A DNA stretch of 64,000 bases, taken from positions 80,462-144,461 of the forward strand of contig MNCI01035277.1 of the NCBI GenBank assembly GCA_015680685.1, written 5' to 3'. The stretch is from Gnetum montanum. Lineage: Eukaryota; Streptophyta; Gnetopsida; Gnetales; Gnetaceae. Below, one piece after another: positions 44,310 through 56,770 of the stretch. How positions within the stretch are numbered: position 1 is the first letter of the stretch; every line of letters begins with the position of its first letter. Under the pieces are notes generated by a model. The model did not search any database, had not been told where the DNA came from, and was given only the letters and a program-made list of their open reading frames with translations. A program made the translations under genes and the position numbers.

Positions 44310-46505
44310 ATATGGATGATTAGTATGGATGGCCATCTCTTCCACAACTGAGTTGGAAGGAGGAGATCCGAAAAATTAAGCATGGTTGTCCATCCATTAA
44401 GGTATTTGTTGCACTGGCTTGCTTGGGCTCATAGAAAGGTTTTATTTATTAAATGTTGACCAAATACTTTTTATTTGGACTCTCAGGTTTGTATATGATC
44501 ATGACCCCAGAAGGAAGGGTTTGATCAATTATATAAGGTCCCTTTGACAATGTTTAGAATTTTTTTTAGGATACATGTGTGGGGTTCTAATAGAGAACCT
44601 TATCTCCTAGTTGAAATTTCACTTTCTGTATTCTAAGGTCATGTCATTACTTGTTGAATGCCTTGTGCACTTCATTCAAGGATAAGGCCACTAATCAATT
44701 TTTGTCTAGCACGTTGAGGTTGATCAATCTTTTCTTTTATGCTAGACTTAGGTCAAGGTCCAAGTCATAGGCTGTTGAAAGTGTATGAAGCTTGGATTGA
44801 ATTGGGAGCATTGGAAGTTTCCCATAGACTAACTTATAGGAAGAGTAGCTAATAGGGAGTTTCCATGTTGAGCAATAGGCCCAAAGGACATCGTTGAATT
44901 TTGTGCTCTAGTCTCTTCTATATTTTCTTATGGTTCTTGTTAGAATCTTTGTAATCTCCATGTTAGTTACATCTACTTGACCATTGTCTTGGGGATGATA
45001 GGGTGTTGTTAATTTATCTTTGACCCCCAAGCATTGAATAAGTTTTTGAGAGGTTGCACCTATAAACTAAGTTCCATTATCATATATTAGTGTACATGGC
45101 ATCCTAAACCTATTTGCAACATTTTGTTGTACAAATATAGTAGTAGTGGATGATGTACAATCAGTGACAACTACTGCTTCTACCCATTTGGTGTAGTAGT
45201 CAACTGTTACAATGATATATGCTTTTCTATTGAACATGGATGTGATGGGACCCATAAAGTTTATGCCCCATATGTCAAAGGGCTCTAGTAGTTGAATCCA
45301 TTGTTGAGGACCCTCCATTCATGCACTCATCTCATCATCTCATTGACAGTGTTCATAAGAACAAACAAACTAATGAGCGTCCTTGAAGATTGTAGGCCAA
45401 TAGTATCCTACCATTAGGATTTTTATGATCGTGCATCTCCCAACATAGTAGCCTCTATAACGACATTAGTGAGCATCCTGAAGAACATGCAATTGATTTG
45501 TATTAGGGACACATCAATGAACCAGGCCATCAACACATACCTTATAAAGGTATCCATTAATTTCCATGAATTACTTTGCCTAATGAAGAAATTGTTGTTT
45601 CTTCCTAAAGTCCAGATCTTGTGGCATCTCCTGAGTGAGAAGGTAAGTGAGGATGCCATCATACCATTTTAGTTCAGGGGGAACTTGGTCATTTATTGCT
45701 TCTATAAAGAGGAGTTCATTTAGAAATTGATCAGAGAGCAAACTCTCCTCCTCTTTATTATACCATCTTAACCAAGAGAGGTGGTCAATGACCACATTCT
45801 CAATCCCTTTTTGATCTACCATTGTAAGATCAAACTCCTACAAGATCACCAACCACCATATGATATAGGGGCTCATCGTTGGCTTATTCATAAAGAAGCA
45901 GATGGCACTATGATTTATGTGCACAAACACCTTATAGCCAAGCACATAGTGCCTAAACTTTTTGAGAGCATACACCATTTCCATTAGTCCTTTCTCAGTT
46001 GTGATGTAATTCAACTATGCACCCATAATGCTTCAGCTCATGTAGTGGATGTAATATGGATGTTTCTTATCATCCAATTGCATAAGCATAGATCCCAAGG
46101 TATAATTAAATATCTCTGTCATTATGTTAAATGGTCTAGACCAATCTAGTGCTTGTAGAATTGGAATTTTCACAAGTTTATCTTTTAGTTGCTGGAATGC
46201 ATGTTCACATTCCTTGATCTAGATGAACGGAGCATCTTGCTTCGTAAGCTCGACCAATAGCTTTGCGAGTTACAGAAATTCTCTATGAATCACCAGTAGT
46301 AGCCAATGTGTCCAAGGAATGCTCAAACATCTTTGACTATCTCTAGTTGGTGTGTGATTCCTTGGATGACCCTTATCTTTTTTAGGTCTATCTTAATCCC
46401 TTCTTGTAAAATTTGGTACCCCAGTACTATGTATTTCTAGATCATTAAATGGCTTTTTTTCCAATTAAGCCTAAGGTTTGTTTCAACACATCTTTTCAGT
46501 ACCTT
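44310..46505 (-). pseudogene. pol: D1 pol: RT C-terminus, RNase H, integrase (broken)
   Basis: On the minus strand: RT thumb (about 46455-46050: FLGHI-like, GYYW.FIENF, PILQALDWSRPF); RNase H (46050-45780: TTEKGLMEMVYALKKFRHYV, VFVHINHSA); connection KGIENVVIDHLSWL (about 45810); integrase zinc region (45560-45340); catalytic core with NRKAYIIVTVDYYTKWVEA (Asp 1) and MPCTLIYDNGT (Asp 2) at 45240-45067; HPQDNGQVDVTN near 44985, where the third acid is Asp instead of Glu; NDVLWAYCSTWKLPI. Scattered stops. Order and motifs are those of Athila elements. Confidence 0.85.
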
Positions 46506-46768
46506 NAAGCCATTTAATGATCTAGAAATACATAGTACTGGGGTACCAAATTTTACAAGAAGGGATTAAGATAGACCTAAAAAAGATAAGGGTCATCCAA
46601 GGAATCACACACCAACTAGAGATAGTCAAAGATGTTTGAGCATTCCTTGGACACATTGGCTACTACTGGTGATTCATAGAGAATTTCTGTAACTCGCAAA
46701 GCTATTGGTCGAGCTTACGAAGCAAGATGCTCCGTTCATCTAGATCAAGGAATGTGAACATGCATTCC
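46194..46768. repeat. Perfect inverted duplication bounded by single Ns
   Basis: 46507-46768 (262 bases) is the exact reverse complement of 46194-46455. It is enclosed by one N at 46506 and one at 46769 and interrupts the RT frame where the catalytic core should be. Perfect identity in otherwise decayed DNA, with Ns at both ends, indicates an assembly artefact: a misplaced duplicate contig in a gap. Confidence 0.92.
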
Positions 46769-46769
46769 N

Positions 46770-47380
46770 CCTTGAGGAGTCGTTCCATTTCCTCCTTGAC
46801 GATCTACTTTAATTTGGGGTTCAGCTAGCTTTGTGGCTACCTTCTTGGCTTCATGGTTGGGTTAGTGTATATATGATGTTTGCATATCCGTGGATCAATT
46901 CTAGTTAGTTCAAAATATAACCAAGCAAAGGTTTTTGGCCATTTTTTGACCACCTAAGATAGCGTATCCTTTTGTTCAGGAGCAAGATTTTCATTGATGA
47001 TAACTTACTTACCATTGTTTAGAAATGCCTATTCCATGCCAACTAGTAAAGTTTTTAACTCTAGGGGCTCTTACTTAAAATTATCATGAATTTCCAACTC
47101 TTCCCAATAGGTATCATCATCTTCATCATTAAAGAGTTGGTGATGAGCGTGCTCAAGTTTATCCATGCCTTCAACATAGGCACATATCAAGCTCTCAGTT
47201 AGTTCCATGCATAATGTGCTACTATCAAAGTCAACTATCAGCCACTGGGTGCCCTAGGTGCCCTCCTATTTTGTGACTATTGCATATAGGCACCTTTGGA
47301 TATCTGTCTCTTATGCATACTAATTACATGCTTTAATGAATTTTCTCTTAATATACCATATTTTTTGCATGCAATTACCA
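46770..47380 (-). pseudogene. pol: D1 protease-RT linker and RT N-terminus
   Basis: On the minus strand: EGMDKLEHAHHQLF (about 47150), VGMEXAFL..NENLAPEQKDTL, VVKKWPKTFAWLYFELTRID, then LNPKLK, stop, IVKEEMERLL at 46815-46775, the usual entry into Athila RT. The polymerase motifs including the catalytic YxDD would follow but fall in the gap at 46769. Confidence 0.8.
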
Positions 47381-47880
47381 CCCGTTATCACTGTACAAGA
47401 TGCATGGAACACACTTCTTCTCAAGTCATCCAAATTCATTTTCCTTGGAAATTTCCAAGGAGAGGTCCCTAATGCCTATTCGTGCATTAATAGTGCTTAA
47501 CCACACCATTCCCATAATTATGGAGAAGTTAACTTTACAATTTTCAACTTTGATCACAAGAAAATCAACAAGATAGGACCACCCACAAATTGTGGTCACA
47601 ATGTCCTCCACTACTCCCAAAGGAATAATGATTGACTGGTCTATCAATTCCAAATGGATGTTGCTCTTCATGAGAGGTGGTAGGCTCTAGGCCTTATACA
47701 TGTCATAATAGATGAGACTGACACTAGAACCGAAATCAGGAGGAGCCTTGCATGGCTCATGTTTAGCAATTTGTAAGTAAATAAGAGGACTTCTTGGGCC
47801 AGATCTTTTCCTGGGAAGATTTTCAACCTTGATCCAATCATAGACAACATGAGTTAACATCACAATGTGGATCTAAGGTG
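47381..47880 (-). pseudogene. pro: D1 aspartic protease (broken)
   Basis: On the minus strand: SPLIYLQIAKHEP (about 47790), PPDFGSSVSLI where DSGS is expected, MKSNIHLELIDQSIIIPLGV, VEDIVTTICGWSYLVDFLVI and FSIIMGMVWLSTINARIGI (47671-47426). The catalytic Asp is kept but Ser became Phe next to it. Nearest relatives here are A1 and E1. Confidence 0.82.
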
Positions 47881-50181
47881 GCGTTTGGTTTGAAGGATGC
47901 TTGAATTTGTTTGATGTAGAGGATGAGGGCATTAGAGATATAGGGTGACCAACTGCATTAGGCTGTGAGGGTTTGGGAGGACTATAGGGTTGGAAAAATG
48001 GTCATTTTGTAGATCGATTATCCAAACCACTCAACTGGAAGGCTAATTGTAAATTTACAACCCTCTTAGCATTTTGTTTCTGTAGCTATGGGGGAATTTT
48101 TTCCTACATGGACAAAGAAAGAGGAAATTTTGTTGAGGGTGAAGGGATGTATGTAGATAGATGCAAACGATGGTAAGGTAAGGATACTACTATCTTTATG
48201 GTGGCATTCCCCATGATTGTGATTAGTGTCATTATTGGTATTGCTCATATGGTTGTGGTGGAGCTCTACTTGGATAGCAAGCTTGTTATTGCTAGTGGAA
48301 CCACCTTGAAGTACCTTGAGGATAAGGTAATCATCTAGGTGCTTACCTCTATGCTAGTTGAGGATTCAACATGTACATCCCAGACTCTTGTAAGTGTGAC
48401 ACCACAAGGAAACATCCCTTAGGATGTTCATATTAACAAATGTTACATCCAACATCATCATCGAAGTCTATCTTCATAACTTCTTCTACTATAACAGCTT
48501 TGCCCTCACCTCTCTAGTAGGCACATTCAGCTTCTTTCTACCTTTTGCAAGCACAATTGCTATTCTGCTCTTTGGATGCTTCAACAATCTTCATAGTAGT
48601 TTGGATTTTTCATCCAAAAATTTCAATAATTTATCAACCTTTGCCAAAATATCAAAAATAGATTTTTGGATAGAAAATATTTTCCTATTCACCACTTCAT
48701 CAAGTGGTAACTCCTCTTCATCACAAAATTAGACCTTCCTTTTCCTAATGAAAGGGTTTCTATTATACTCTTTTGCACTTTTCCTTTTTTACAACTCACC
48801 TTCTTCCTTTTCTACTTGCTCTATTAGCATTTGTATCTGATGAGCTCTTAGTTAAGATAGTCTCCCTTGGGCATAAACCCCAAGAGTTCTTCTAGTTTTT
48901 GCTCTAAGCCCATCTATGATGTGGCGGAGTTTTTCTCTCTAAGAATAACCATGGCCATGGCATTGATGCAAGAGATAATAATATCTACCCATGGTGGCAT
49001 CCAAGGGTTCATGTATTTTCTATTTCTAGCCTTAGATTTTCCTTCTTAGATTAGACACTTTGGAGTATGTCTAGTATTTGTCATTAAATAGTTGAAGCAT
49101 TGTACTCCATCTACGAATGGATTCTAGCTCTAAGGACCAATACTAGCTTTCAGCCTTCTTGATGAGTGTCCTAGGGAAGAGTTTCAGTCTTTACCAATCA
49201 TTTTCAATGTTCTGTAAGGCACAAGCATCATGGAAAGCTTGTAGATGTTTTTGCGAATCATAGTTATATCCCCCCTTAAATATTGGGATATTGTTCATGT
49301 CTAAGCACTTGATCTGACTATCTTTCACATGCCTAGTTGGAATCTTAACCACCTCTACAATGTTAAGCATGCTTCAAGTCACCAACATAGGCTCATCATC
49401 ATCATTATTGCATTCTCATCGATGATGTCCTCTATTACCTGTTCATTCATTACAAGCTTGCTGATCAGTATTATTGTCCCATTGAGCACCTCCATCACGA
49501 TTATTCCTTTTGTGGTGTATTTTAGAATTAGAAGAAGAGGATGCAAATGAAGAGGATGAAGAGGGAGGAAAACTACCACCACCATGATGTTTTTCAACTT
49601 CCCTTCAGTTTTCGTGATCACATTCATTAAATTTCTTATTATCTTAATGCTTGCTCGAGCTCACTGCCATCTTTTCCTAAACTTGGAATATTGATAGTAG
49701 AATGTAGATTCAAGTTCACACCCCCATCATTAGTAACCAAGGGTGGAGAATTATCATGTTGAGAGCCCTTAGAGGGAGGGTCCTCATTATCATCTTGTTT
49801 TAGCAAGAACAATGGATTGGTGAAGTGTTTCCCCTTCATAGCCTCATGATGCTTCTCTTGATGTCAATCTCTCCTACATCGATCTCTCCTACATTGTGTG
49901 TCATTGGGATAGTAGTCCTGATATTCATAGTCATGCACAACATACTCCTCTTGAAGATTATGAATGCCTAACTTCTTAAGAGATTGAAGTAGCATTATAA
50001 GCATAGATCGATCGAGGGACATTACAATGTTGCCCTTCATATCATGCCATCACAATTGCTCATCCTGGTGTAGGATGAAGGTGAAGTAAGGCACATACTC
50101 ATCTGGATGAGTATATACCACCTTGCACTATTGTGGGACTAGCGGTTTGACATCTTCATGCCTACAAGAAGAAGAAGACAT
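47881..50181 (-). pseudogene. gag: D1 gag (broken)
   Basis: Starts at minus-strand ATG 50181 (MSSSSCRHED), as in A1. In order: VVYTHPDEYVPYFTFILHQD near 50100; KQDDNEDPPSKGSQHD near 49790; a His/Ser-rich spacer; capsid core near 49330-49130; Lys/Glu-rich helix (48830-48600); GCNIC, stop, YEHPKGC near 48430; a Pro-rich linker to 47900. It shares more with E gag than with B gag. Scattered stops and small indels. Confidence 0.8.
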
Positions 50182-50312
50182 TTTGCAAAAAAATAAAATA
50201 TCATTGTGTTTTTGAAATTATATGTTGTTGAGAGTGATGTTCACCTTGGGTTCATCCAATGATATTAATAATATTCACTAATCCTAGATAGCACATGTTT
50301 CAATAAATAGAG

Positions 50313-50330
50313 TCCCTAGAAATGGTGCTA
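50313..50330 (-). other. D1 primer-binding site (decayed)
   Basis: On the minus strand TAGCACCATTTCTAGGGA, 12 of 18 to the tRNA-Asp expectation, one base from the LTR end. Confidence 0.55.
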
Positions 50331-50331
50331 A

Positions 50332-51288
50332 TGATGAATGATGAAGGTACCCCTACATCCATCCATATGAATCACAAAGTGTTCACGTGCAATCCAATTG
50401 AATTTCATGGACTCTCTAGTTTCTAGTGCACTAGTCTTCTATGAAGTGAACCTTGCCCTAATGGTCATTTTTTGTCTTCCCAATAACACTTGTGAAGTAC
50501 AAAAGTATGGTTAAGTGTAATTGAGGCATAGGATTTTTATCATTTTATGTTTTTTATGATTTTGGTGCTTAAAGAGAGGGATGGAGTAAATTTAGAACTA
50601 ATTTAATTTAACTATTTAATTAATCTCTAACTAGTCCTAACATAAGCATCTAGTCCCACTTTCCATACACATCTTGAACCCACGTATCCATTGCTGGGTT
50701 ACCAAGTGCTACGCTACTGGGCGCACCAAGCAATAACACTACTAGGATTACGAAGTGAATATGTGTTATACTTGAAGTGGTTGTACTTATGTATTTAATC
50801 TATCTAGTTTATCTTACTTAATTACTAATTAGCATAATTACTAGAAAACATTGAATAAATAGCTAAAAGCATTAAATGCATGAATAAAACATCTTAAACT
50901 ATCTAGAATGCTACAAGGTTTATCAAGATGCTCATCTTTATTATCGCACACACTATTGTGCTCAGGTACAATAGTGCTCGAATAAAGATCTGTACACTCA
51001 ATGACTTTTGTTGCAAGAACTCAGAAAAATATTCTAACTTTTGAATGTAAAAACTACAAGAGTTCGGCTACTACTATGACTTAATGATCCATAAACATGG
51101 TTGGGAGCTCATATTTATAGTTTTTGCTACAATACTATGTCGATAGGGCCCCATAGATGTAGCAAATGCTATGTCGACACAACCCTATTGATAAGGCAAC
51201 ACCACGTAAATGGGGCCTCGTTGATGAGGGCCCATCGAGGAGGCCATGTCAATAGGGGCATGTCAATGCAACACTTTGACACTCATCA
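50332..51288 (-). repeat. D1 5' LTR, 957 bp
   Basis: On the minus strand it starts TGATGAGTGTCAAAG at 51288 and ends CATTCATCA at 50332. TATA box CTATAAATAT at 51120-51111. A polyadenylation-type AATAAAGATG sits near 50945. The right edge abuts ORF2 of F. Confidence 0.82.
51111..51285 (-). promoter_or_regulatory. D1 LTR promoter: ATCGATGGGGCC-type array plus TATA box
   Basis: About ten related motifs over 165 bases (GACATGCCCC, CCATCGA, TCATCAACGAGG, CCTTATCAATAGGG, TGTCGACA, CATCTATGGGGC, CTATCGACA on one strand or the other) lie before CTATAAATAT. It is the longest array of this motif type in the window. Confidence 0.55.
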
Positions 51289-51462
51289 CTTGAGAATCTA
51301 TCAGATAGATTCCACTTCAGGATCCTCTCGAAGAGGTCCCATCACATGAGTTTCTGCTACCTATTCTTAGGCTTGTTCTTATTACTCTCTTCCAACTCTA
51401 GGTCATTTGTCCCTTGGTTGGGATGGTCCTCCTTCCTTCGGGTGTTTTAGTATAGGTGCCAT
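51289..51462 (-). pseudogene. F ORF2, first codons only
   Basis: Minus-strand ATGGCACCTATA at 51462. It aligns with H 61583-61420 (LREE.K.E motifs of the N-terminal region) and is cut at 51289 by the D1 LTR. The splice-like site reads TTATGG instead of TATAG, so the AG is lost. Confidence 0.55.
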
Positions 51463-51963
51463 CCATAATCACAACATGACCAAATATTAGCTCTTAATGT
51501 GTAGCTTTGAAACATTTGGAATACATTATCTCTTGGTGTAGTTACACTTGGCTAACTTGTGATCATGGTCAATTTGATTATTTTAATATTATTTTATTAT
51601 TGTTTGATTAAATAGGTTACCAAAGTTTGTTGAAAAATTTTACCTCTCATAGGTTGATTATTTAATATTATTTTATTCATTAAATCCATGGGGGAGTTAG
51701 AAAAATTCTAAAAAAGTTTCTATAAAAAACCTAAGGTTTGTTGCCCACATGATGTAAAGCGTACCTCCAAAAGCTACAGGACTAAAGAATGAAGTGAATT
51801 GGACAAAAAATTTCAAATTTATGGGCTATGGAAGGTTTTGAGGTCTGATAAATTGCAAAAAATCCCCTTACATTTGAAGTAAATGAAAAACAATTACTGA
51901 GTGGTGGATGCTATACATAGAAATTTTTCCCATGCATCAATTGGGCCTCGTTGATGATGCCAA
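51463..51963 (-). other. F noncoding region before ORF2
   Basis: Aligns with C1 14950-15440 and H 61620-62110: remnant of internal array (GTTGATGA, GGCCCAATTGATGCATGGG on the minus strand), a TATA-like CTATGTATAG near 51918-51909, then AT-rich DNA. No coding sequence. Confidence 0.5.
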
Positions 51964-52821
51964 TGATCAAACATGAGTAGACCCTATGCCCAACCATACA
52001 AATCACTAAGTGTTTACATGAAATCTAGTCAAATTCCATCGACTTATAGCCTTCTAAGTACACTAGTCACTAGAAAGTGAAACTAACTATTGCAATTGTT
52101 GTCTTCCTGATTACAAATGTGAAATGCAAAGATATGGTTAAGTGCAACTGAGGCATATTATTTTTATCATTTTTATGTTTTAAGTCACCTAAGGATAAAG
52201 AATAATGTATAAAATGAAATAATTAAATTGCTAATTTAATCTAACTAGCTACGCCTAACTAATCCTAACATAAGCATCCATTTTCACTTGTCATGCACAT
52301 CTTGAACACATTATACGCTACTGGGTTATCCAATGTTAAGCATTACTAGGATCACCAAGTGCCAAGCGTATGCTCGAAGTGGTCGTACTTATGTGCTTAA
52401 TTAATCACTAATTAATCTAGCTTAATTTAGCTTAATTAATTATTTAAATACTTAAAGCATTAAAGGAAATTGCACAAAACATTAAATGCAGAAATAAACA
52501 ATTAATCTATTTCAAAGTGCTGCAAGGTTTATTAAAAAGCTCATCTTTATTACTACACACATTGCTGTGCTCAGGTACAATAATGCTCGAATATAGATCT
52601 GTGCACTCTTTGACTCCTATTGCAAGTACTTAGAAAAATTTTCTAACTTTCAAGTAAGAAAACTACAAGAGCTACACTACAACTATGACCAAAGATGCCA
52701 TAAACATGATAGGTGAGTGTGTATTTATAGTTGAAAATAGACACTGCGTCGATAAGGCTACATCGACAGGGTTGCATCGACAGGGCCTCATCAATGAAAC
52801 CCAAGAAAATGTGACTCATCA
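51964..52821 (-). repeat. F LTR, 858 bp
   Basis: On the minus strand TGATGAGTCACATTTT to TGTTTGATCA. The array CATTGATGAGGCC, TGTCGATGCAACC, TGTCGATGTAGCC lies at about 52804-52745, with TATA box CTATAAATAC at 52730-52721. Confidence 0.72.
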
Positions 52822-55412
52822 ACTATCATTCCATGTGTTGTTATTTTATAAGCTCTAAATATTTTATCCATTACTTCTAATAAGAATTATGCCTATTAAG
52901 CTAGACTATGAAAGGAATAAGCTTCTTAGTACTCTTCATCTAGAATAACATGGTTGTTATGCACTTTTTAAAAATAAGATGATTTAGGAGCTTTGTTTCC
53001 TTTGCTCTTTTATTTTATTTTAATTGTTCCATTCAAGCCATTGAACTACTTGGCTTTTTATTTTAGAGAAACATTATATTTTGTTTGTCATGTTAATGAT
53101 ACTTCTAGGTTCTATTTAGGAGAATTACATTTTGGTTTTTAATAATATTTGAGAATGTAAAACAAGTTACATTCTCAAAACCCCTTGAGGAAAGAATTAT
53201 GAGCCCTACAAAACTAAATAGAATGTGAAAAGCCTAAAATAACCAAACTCTAAAAGATACAAAATACAAAATATTTCATTAAACTAGGAAGATTTAATAT
53301 TAAAAGAATGAAGCCTAATAGAAAATCATAGGAACCTCGAAGATATAGTAGAAAACCTTATAAAATAAGAAAGGAGAAGGTTAGCTTGGGAGAGGAAGAT
53401 CAAAAGGAGTTAAAAAGTACCCTTATAGTCTCTATTAAGTTAGCCTCGTACATGTATAAAGGAGAAATAAATAGCTTAAAATACATATTGAAATGTTCAT
53501 TGTGCTACTAGAGCAATTCTCATTTACTAGCATAATCTTCCAATACATTTTGAAAAAACTTGAAGGTTTCTTGATCACTTCCTTTATAAATATGATCATG
53601 AAGACAAAGTTTGTGAGCTTTGTGCATGATGCCTTACACAAAATAAAATGAGCAAGTTCTAGCACCTAAAAATGATACATGTGGGACTTATAAAAGTTAT
53701 CTATGATATTCTTCTTGGCCTTTTAAGTCTAGGCTTCATAGACATTCTCAAAATATTGCAAAGTTGGGATAAACTACACCTCATCTTCATTGTCCAAATT
53801 CAAGGAAATACTAGAGGGAATAGTGCTCTAAGCAAAGGAGTCATAAGAAATATTACAAGTGGGGAAGGATCCAAAATTGTAGTTAGCCAAACAATGTCAA
53901 CACATCAAATAGGCATGATCAAGATCTTATCATGTCATAACTATTAACAATATTGAGTTGTTGCCAAGCTTAATGGGTTACATTAAAGTTTAATGGGTCT
54001 ATATGTTAAATTGTGGTTAATACTACTATTAATTATTTACTAAATGACATGACTTATGACTAAATGATTATAACATTTAATTTCATATAGAGGTATAACT
54101 GTGAGAAACATGGATGGATTCATAAAAATCATTTGTGTTTCACAATTATGGTTGACATACCTCTTGACACATCTTTAATGGCAATTATTCATGATGGTTG
54201 TAAACTATCTTATATTTTGTGTACATTTATTAGATACCAAAGAGATTGTTTATAATCTTTAACTACTACCAACTATCATCAACCTTGGCACATTCATTGT
54301 TGAGGATTGTCCCTCTTTGGGCATCATTACATAATCATGACTTAATTGGAGTTATTTCCTTTATAGGAAAAGCTTTCATTAATATTAAAACATAAATTTA
54401 AGATAAGGTCTCATTCTAAGTTCTAAACATGAGATGTTTGACAAATCTAAAGCTGGAAGAATTAGTAGGAAGAATTATCCATTTCATTTGTATGATTTAA
54501 TTTTACAAGAAATCAATATTTAAAACTACGTTTTCAAATATGAAACATAAAGACTAAGGACTCAAACATGAAAGATAACATGAACTAAGATAAAAGGTTT
54601 TCACTTATTTTTTTCTTTAATTTCAAATAGATGGTATTGAACCTATAAAAGATTACATTACTAGAAGTGAACTTCTCTATTCCAAATTACAATCCTAGTT
54701 AACATCATTATAAGCATGCAATTTTTCATCACCTTTAATGGATTTGATGCAAAAATAACAAATTATAGTTGATAATTTAATTAAGCTTTTTGAACTAACA
54801 CCAAGGAAACTTGGTAAGTTTATTGTTGAAGTGTTTATTACACATACTATGTATATTTATTTTGTTCAATAGATGCTAAGGGCCTTCAAACATGATAAAA
54901 AGCATTTCAACTTCAATTTCAGAAAAGTTTGATTAAGAAAATAAGATACACACAAGAAAATAAAATTCATGCAATTTCTTAAACAATATTAAGGTAAGAT
55001 GAATGTCATGAAAACTATTTCATCATTTTAAATTTATGGTTCTTTTGATGGGCCTTATAAAATCTTGCTTATTTAGATAGGTCTTATGCACATGCTTGCT
55101 TGCTTACTTTTTTCAAGTTAATTCAAGGGTTCTTATTTAAAACAAAAACATGGATGCATAATACTAATTCTCAACTCATCCAATTTAGGACTTATCATGT
55201 TCCTTAGTTATTTTGTTTGTGAACATTCTCATAATTACGTTTCATGGCTACAACCTTCCATGTTTATTGTTTCATATGAAAAGTCTTCTAAATGTTTGCT
55301 TCAATAGATAAGTGTTTTGTATATATCTTTAGCATTACCTCTAGTTTTGGCTTTAGCTTTGGTTTCAACTCAAGCTTTAACTTTGCCCACCCATAACCTT
55401 GTTTTGATACCA

Positions 55413-55786
55413 TGTTAAAGTTTGATTTTATATCTCTTAGATAATTCTAATTACCTTACCCATAATCTTATAAGAATAACATAAAAATTATTTATCAAAT
55501 ATTACATAATAATTCCCTTTTTAAAATAACTCTTTTGGATTATATTCATGAGTTTTCTTATAGATAACTTTCAAAGTTAATCTTTGATGTGAGACTTATT
55601 TCTTTAGAACTGTAATTTCTATTAACGCTTGCCAATATCTATTATTGAGCTACCACTTGACATGTGACTTATTCTTTTATGTAAATTCTCAATCCACACA
55701 AATTTTGCAAGTTGTTTTGAATTTACAACTCCCTCCAAAATTTTTAGACATTTTTCTAAGGAAATTTTTTTTGGTGTTGTGTTACA
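55413..55786 (-). repeat. copia-type LTR fragment, about 374 bp
   Basis: On the minus strand it begins TGTAACACAACACC at 55786 and ends CTTTAACA at 55413, directly followed by TGGTATCAAAAC (55412-55401), close to TGGTATCAGAGC, the initiator tRNA-Met primer site of plant Ty1/copia elements. It is a 5' LTR by orientation. No copia gag or pol is recognisable to its left. Confidence 0.5.
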
Positions 55787-56579
55787 CTTTTGTAGTAATG
55801 GTAAGTTGATATTAATATTGCTCTTCTATTTCATGAGTTGATTTCAGGTGTTCATCTTTTTAGGTTTTGTATCTACTTTGCAAGTTCACATCTTCATGAT
55901 TTTCTTATGTATATATAATCACAATTGTACTTATGAGTTATATATCTCATGAAAAGATGTAGTTGTTCACAAACCATCGTATCTTCCTAATGACATTTCA
56001 TAAGTGATTAGGGGATAAATTAATGATTCCAAGCTTTTTCCATAGGTATATTCTAATAGGAGGATATTTCTCATGAACATTACAACCTAACTTTAAGTTA
56101 AAAATTCACTATACCTTCTAAACATGGAACATGGATTATGACTTTAAAATTGACTTTTCAAATACAAAACATAAATACTAAGGACTTAAACATGAAAGAT
56201 AACATAAACTAAGTTCTCCAAGAATGGTACACAATTCACACCATACTTAACAAATATAATTAAAGCCTAAAACAAGGAGTAATCCATCCATAAGGAGTAA
56301 GATAAATGAAGCTCAAGTGTTTATAACAATTTTTTATAGCATCAGAAGAATGTAATCCTTAACGTAAATCAATTAAGAATCTTGTACAAGTTTTATACTA
56401 CACAACTAGTGCTTATAACCTACGTAACAATCATCGTGGAGATAAATTAACATATATGAGTTGAACCTAAACAATTTTCTATATTGTATCAGAGAAAGGT
56501 TTCTAAGGAAAAAAAGATATATTCCATGAAGAACTTTATGGGGAAAAGAAAAATGAAAGAAAATAATTAACTCTTATTT

Positions 56580-56770
56580 CTATTACACATCCAATCCTGT
56601 AACTAATCAATGAAAGACACCGAAGAGAATTGGAGATAAAGGACAACCTTGCTTCATCCAAATTTTACTCCAATATTTAAAATCATTTTCTGATTCACTA
56701 TCTTTAAGCTTATTGATATATATTATAAATATATCACTAAGCTAATTGTCACCTTTCTTTATAAATATTA
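56580..56770 (-). pseudogene. LINE reverse transcriptase fragment
   Basis: On the minus strand WMKQGCPLSPILFGVFH (about 56665-56610) is the conserved GxxQGCPLSPxLF motif of non-LTR reverse transcriptases. Upstream residues include DNXLSDIFIIYINKLK. Stops follow. It is too short to assign a clade. Confidence 0.6.

Larger units (their letters stand above)
42410..51288 (-). mobile_element. D1: gag-pol Athila-like element, minus strand, 3' end lost at gap
   Basis: Read on the minus strand: 5' LTR (51288-50332), primer site, gag, protease, protease-RT linker, RT (core replaced by an inverted assembly duplicate), RNase H, integrase, then noncoding DNA to 42410. It is the most complete coding copy in the window and the likely type of helper for A and B. 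It inserted into ORF2 of F (joint at 51288/51289). Confidence 0.85.
51289..52821 (-). mobile_element. F: LTR fused to ORF2 region, gag-pol deleted
   Basis: On the minus strand an LTR (52821-51964) is followed by only TTGGCATCAT of the primer site, then directly by the internal array, the noncoding lead and ORF2. Gag and polymerase are absent. The joint lies inside the primer site at a short ATCA match, so a deletion between primer site and internal array explains it. Confidence 0.6.

Noticed and set aside
46194-46768. A biological 262-bp-arm hairpin or foldback transposon
   Set aside because: Perfect identity in decayed surroundings, single Ns on both sides and loss of the RT core point to assembly error.
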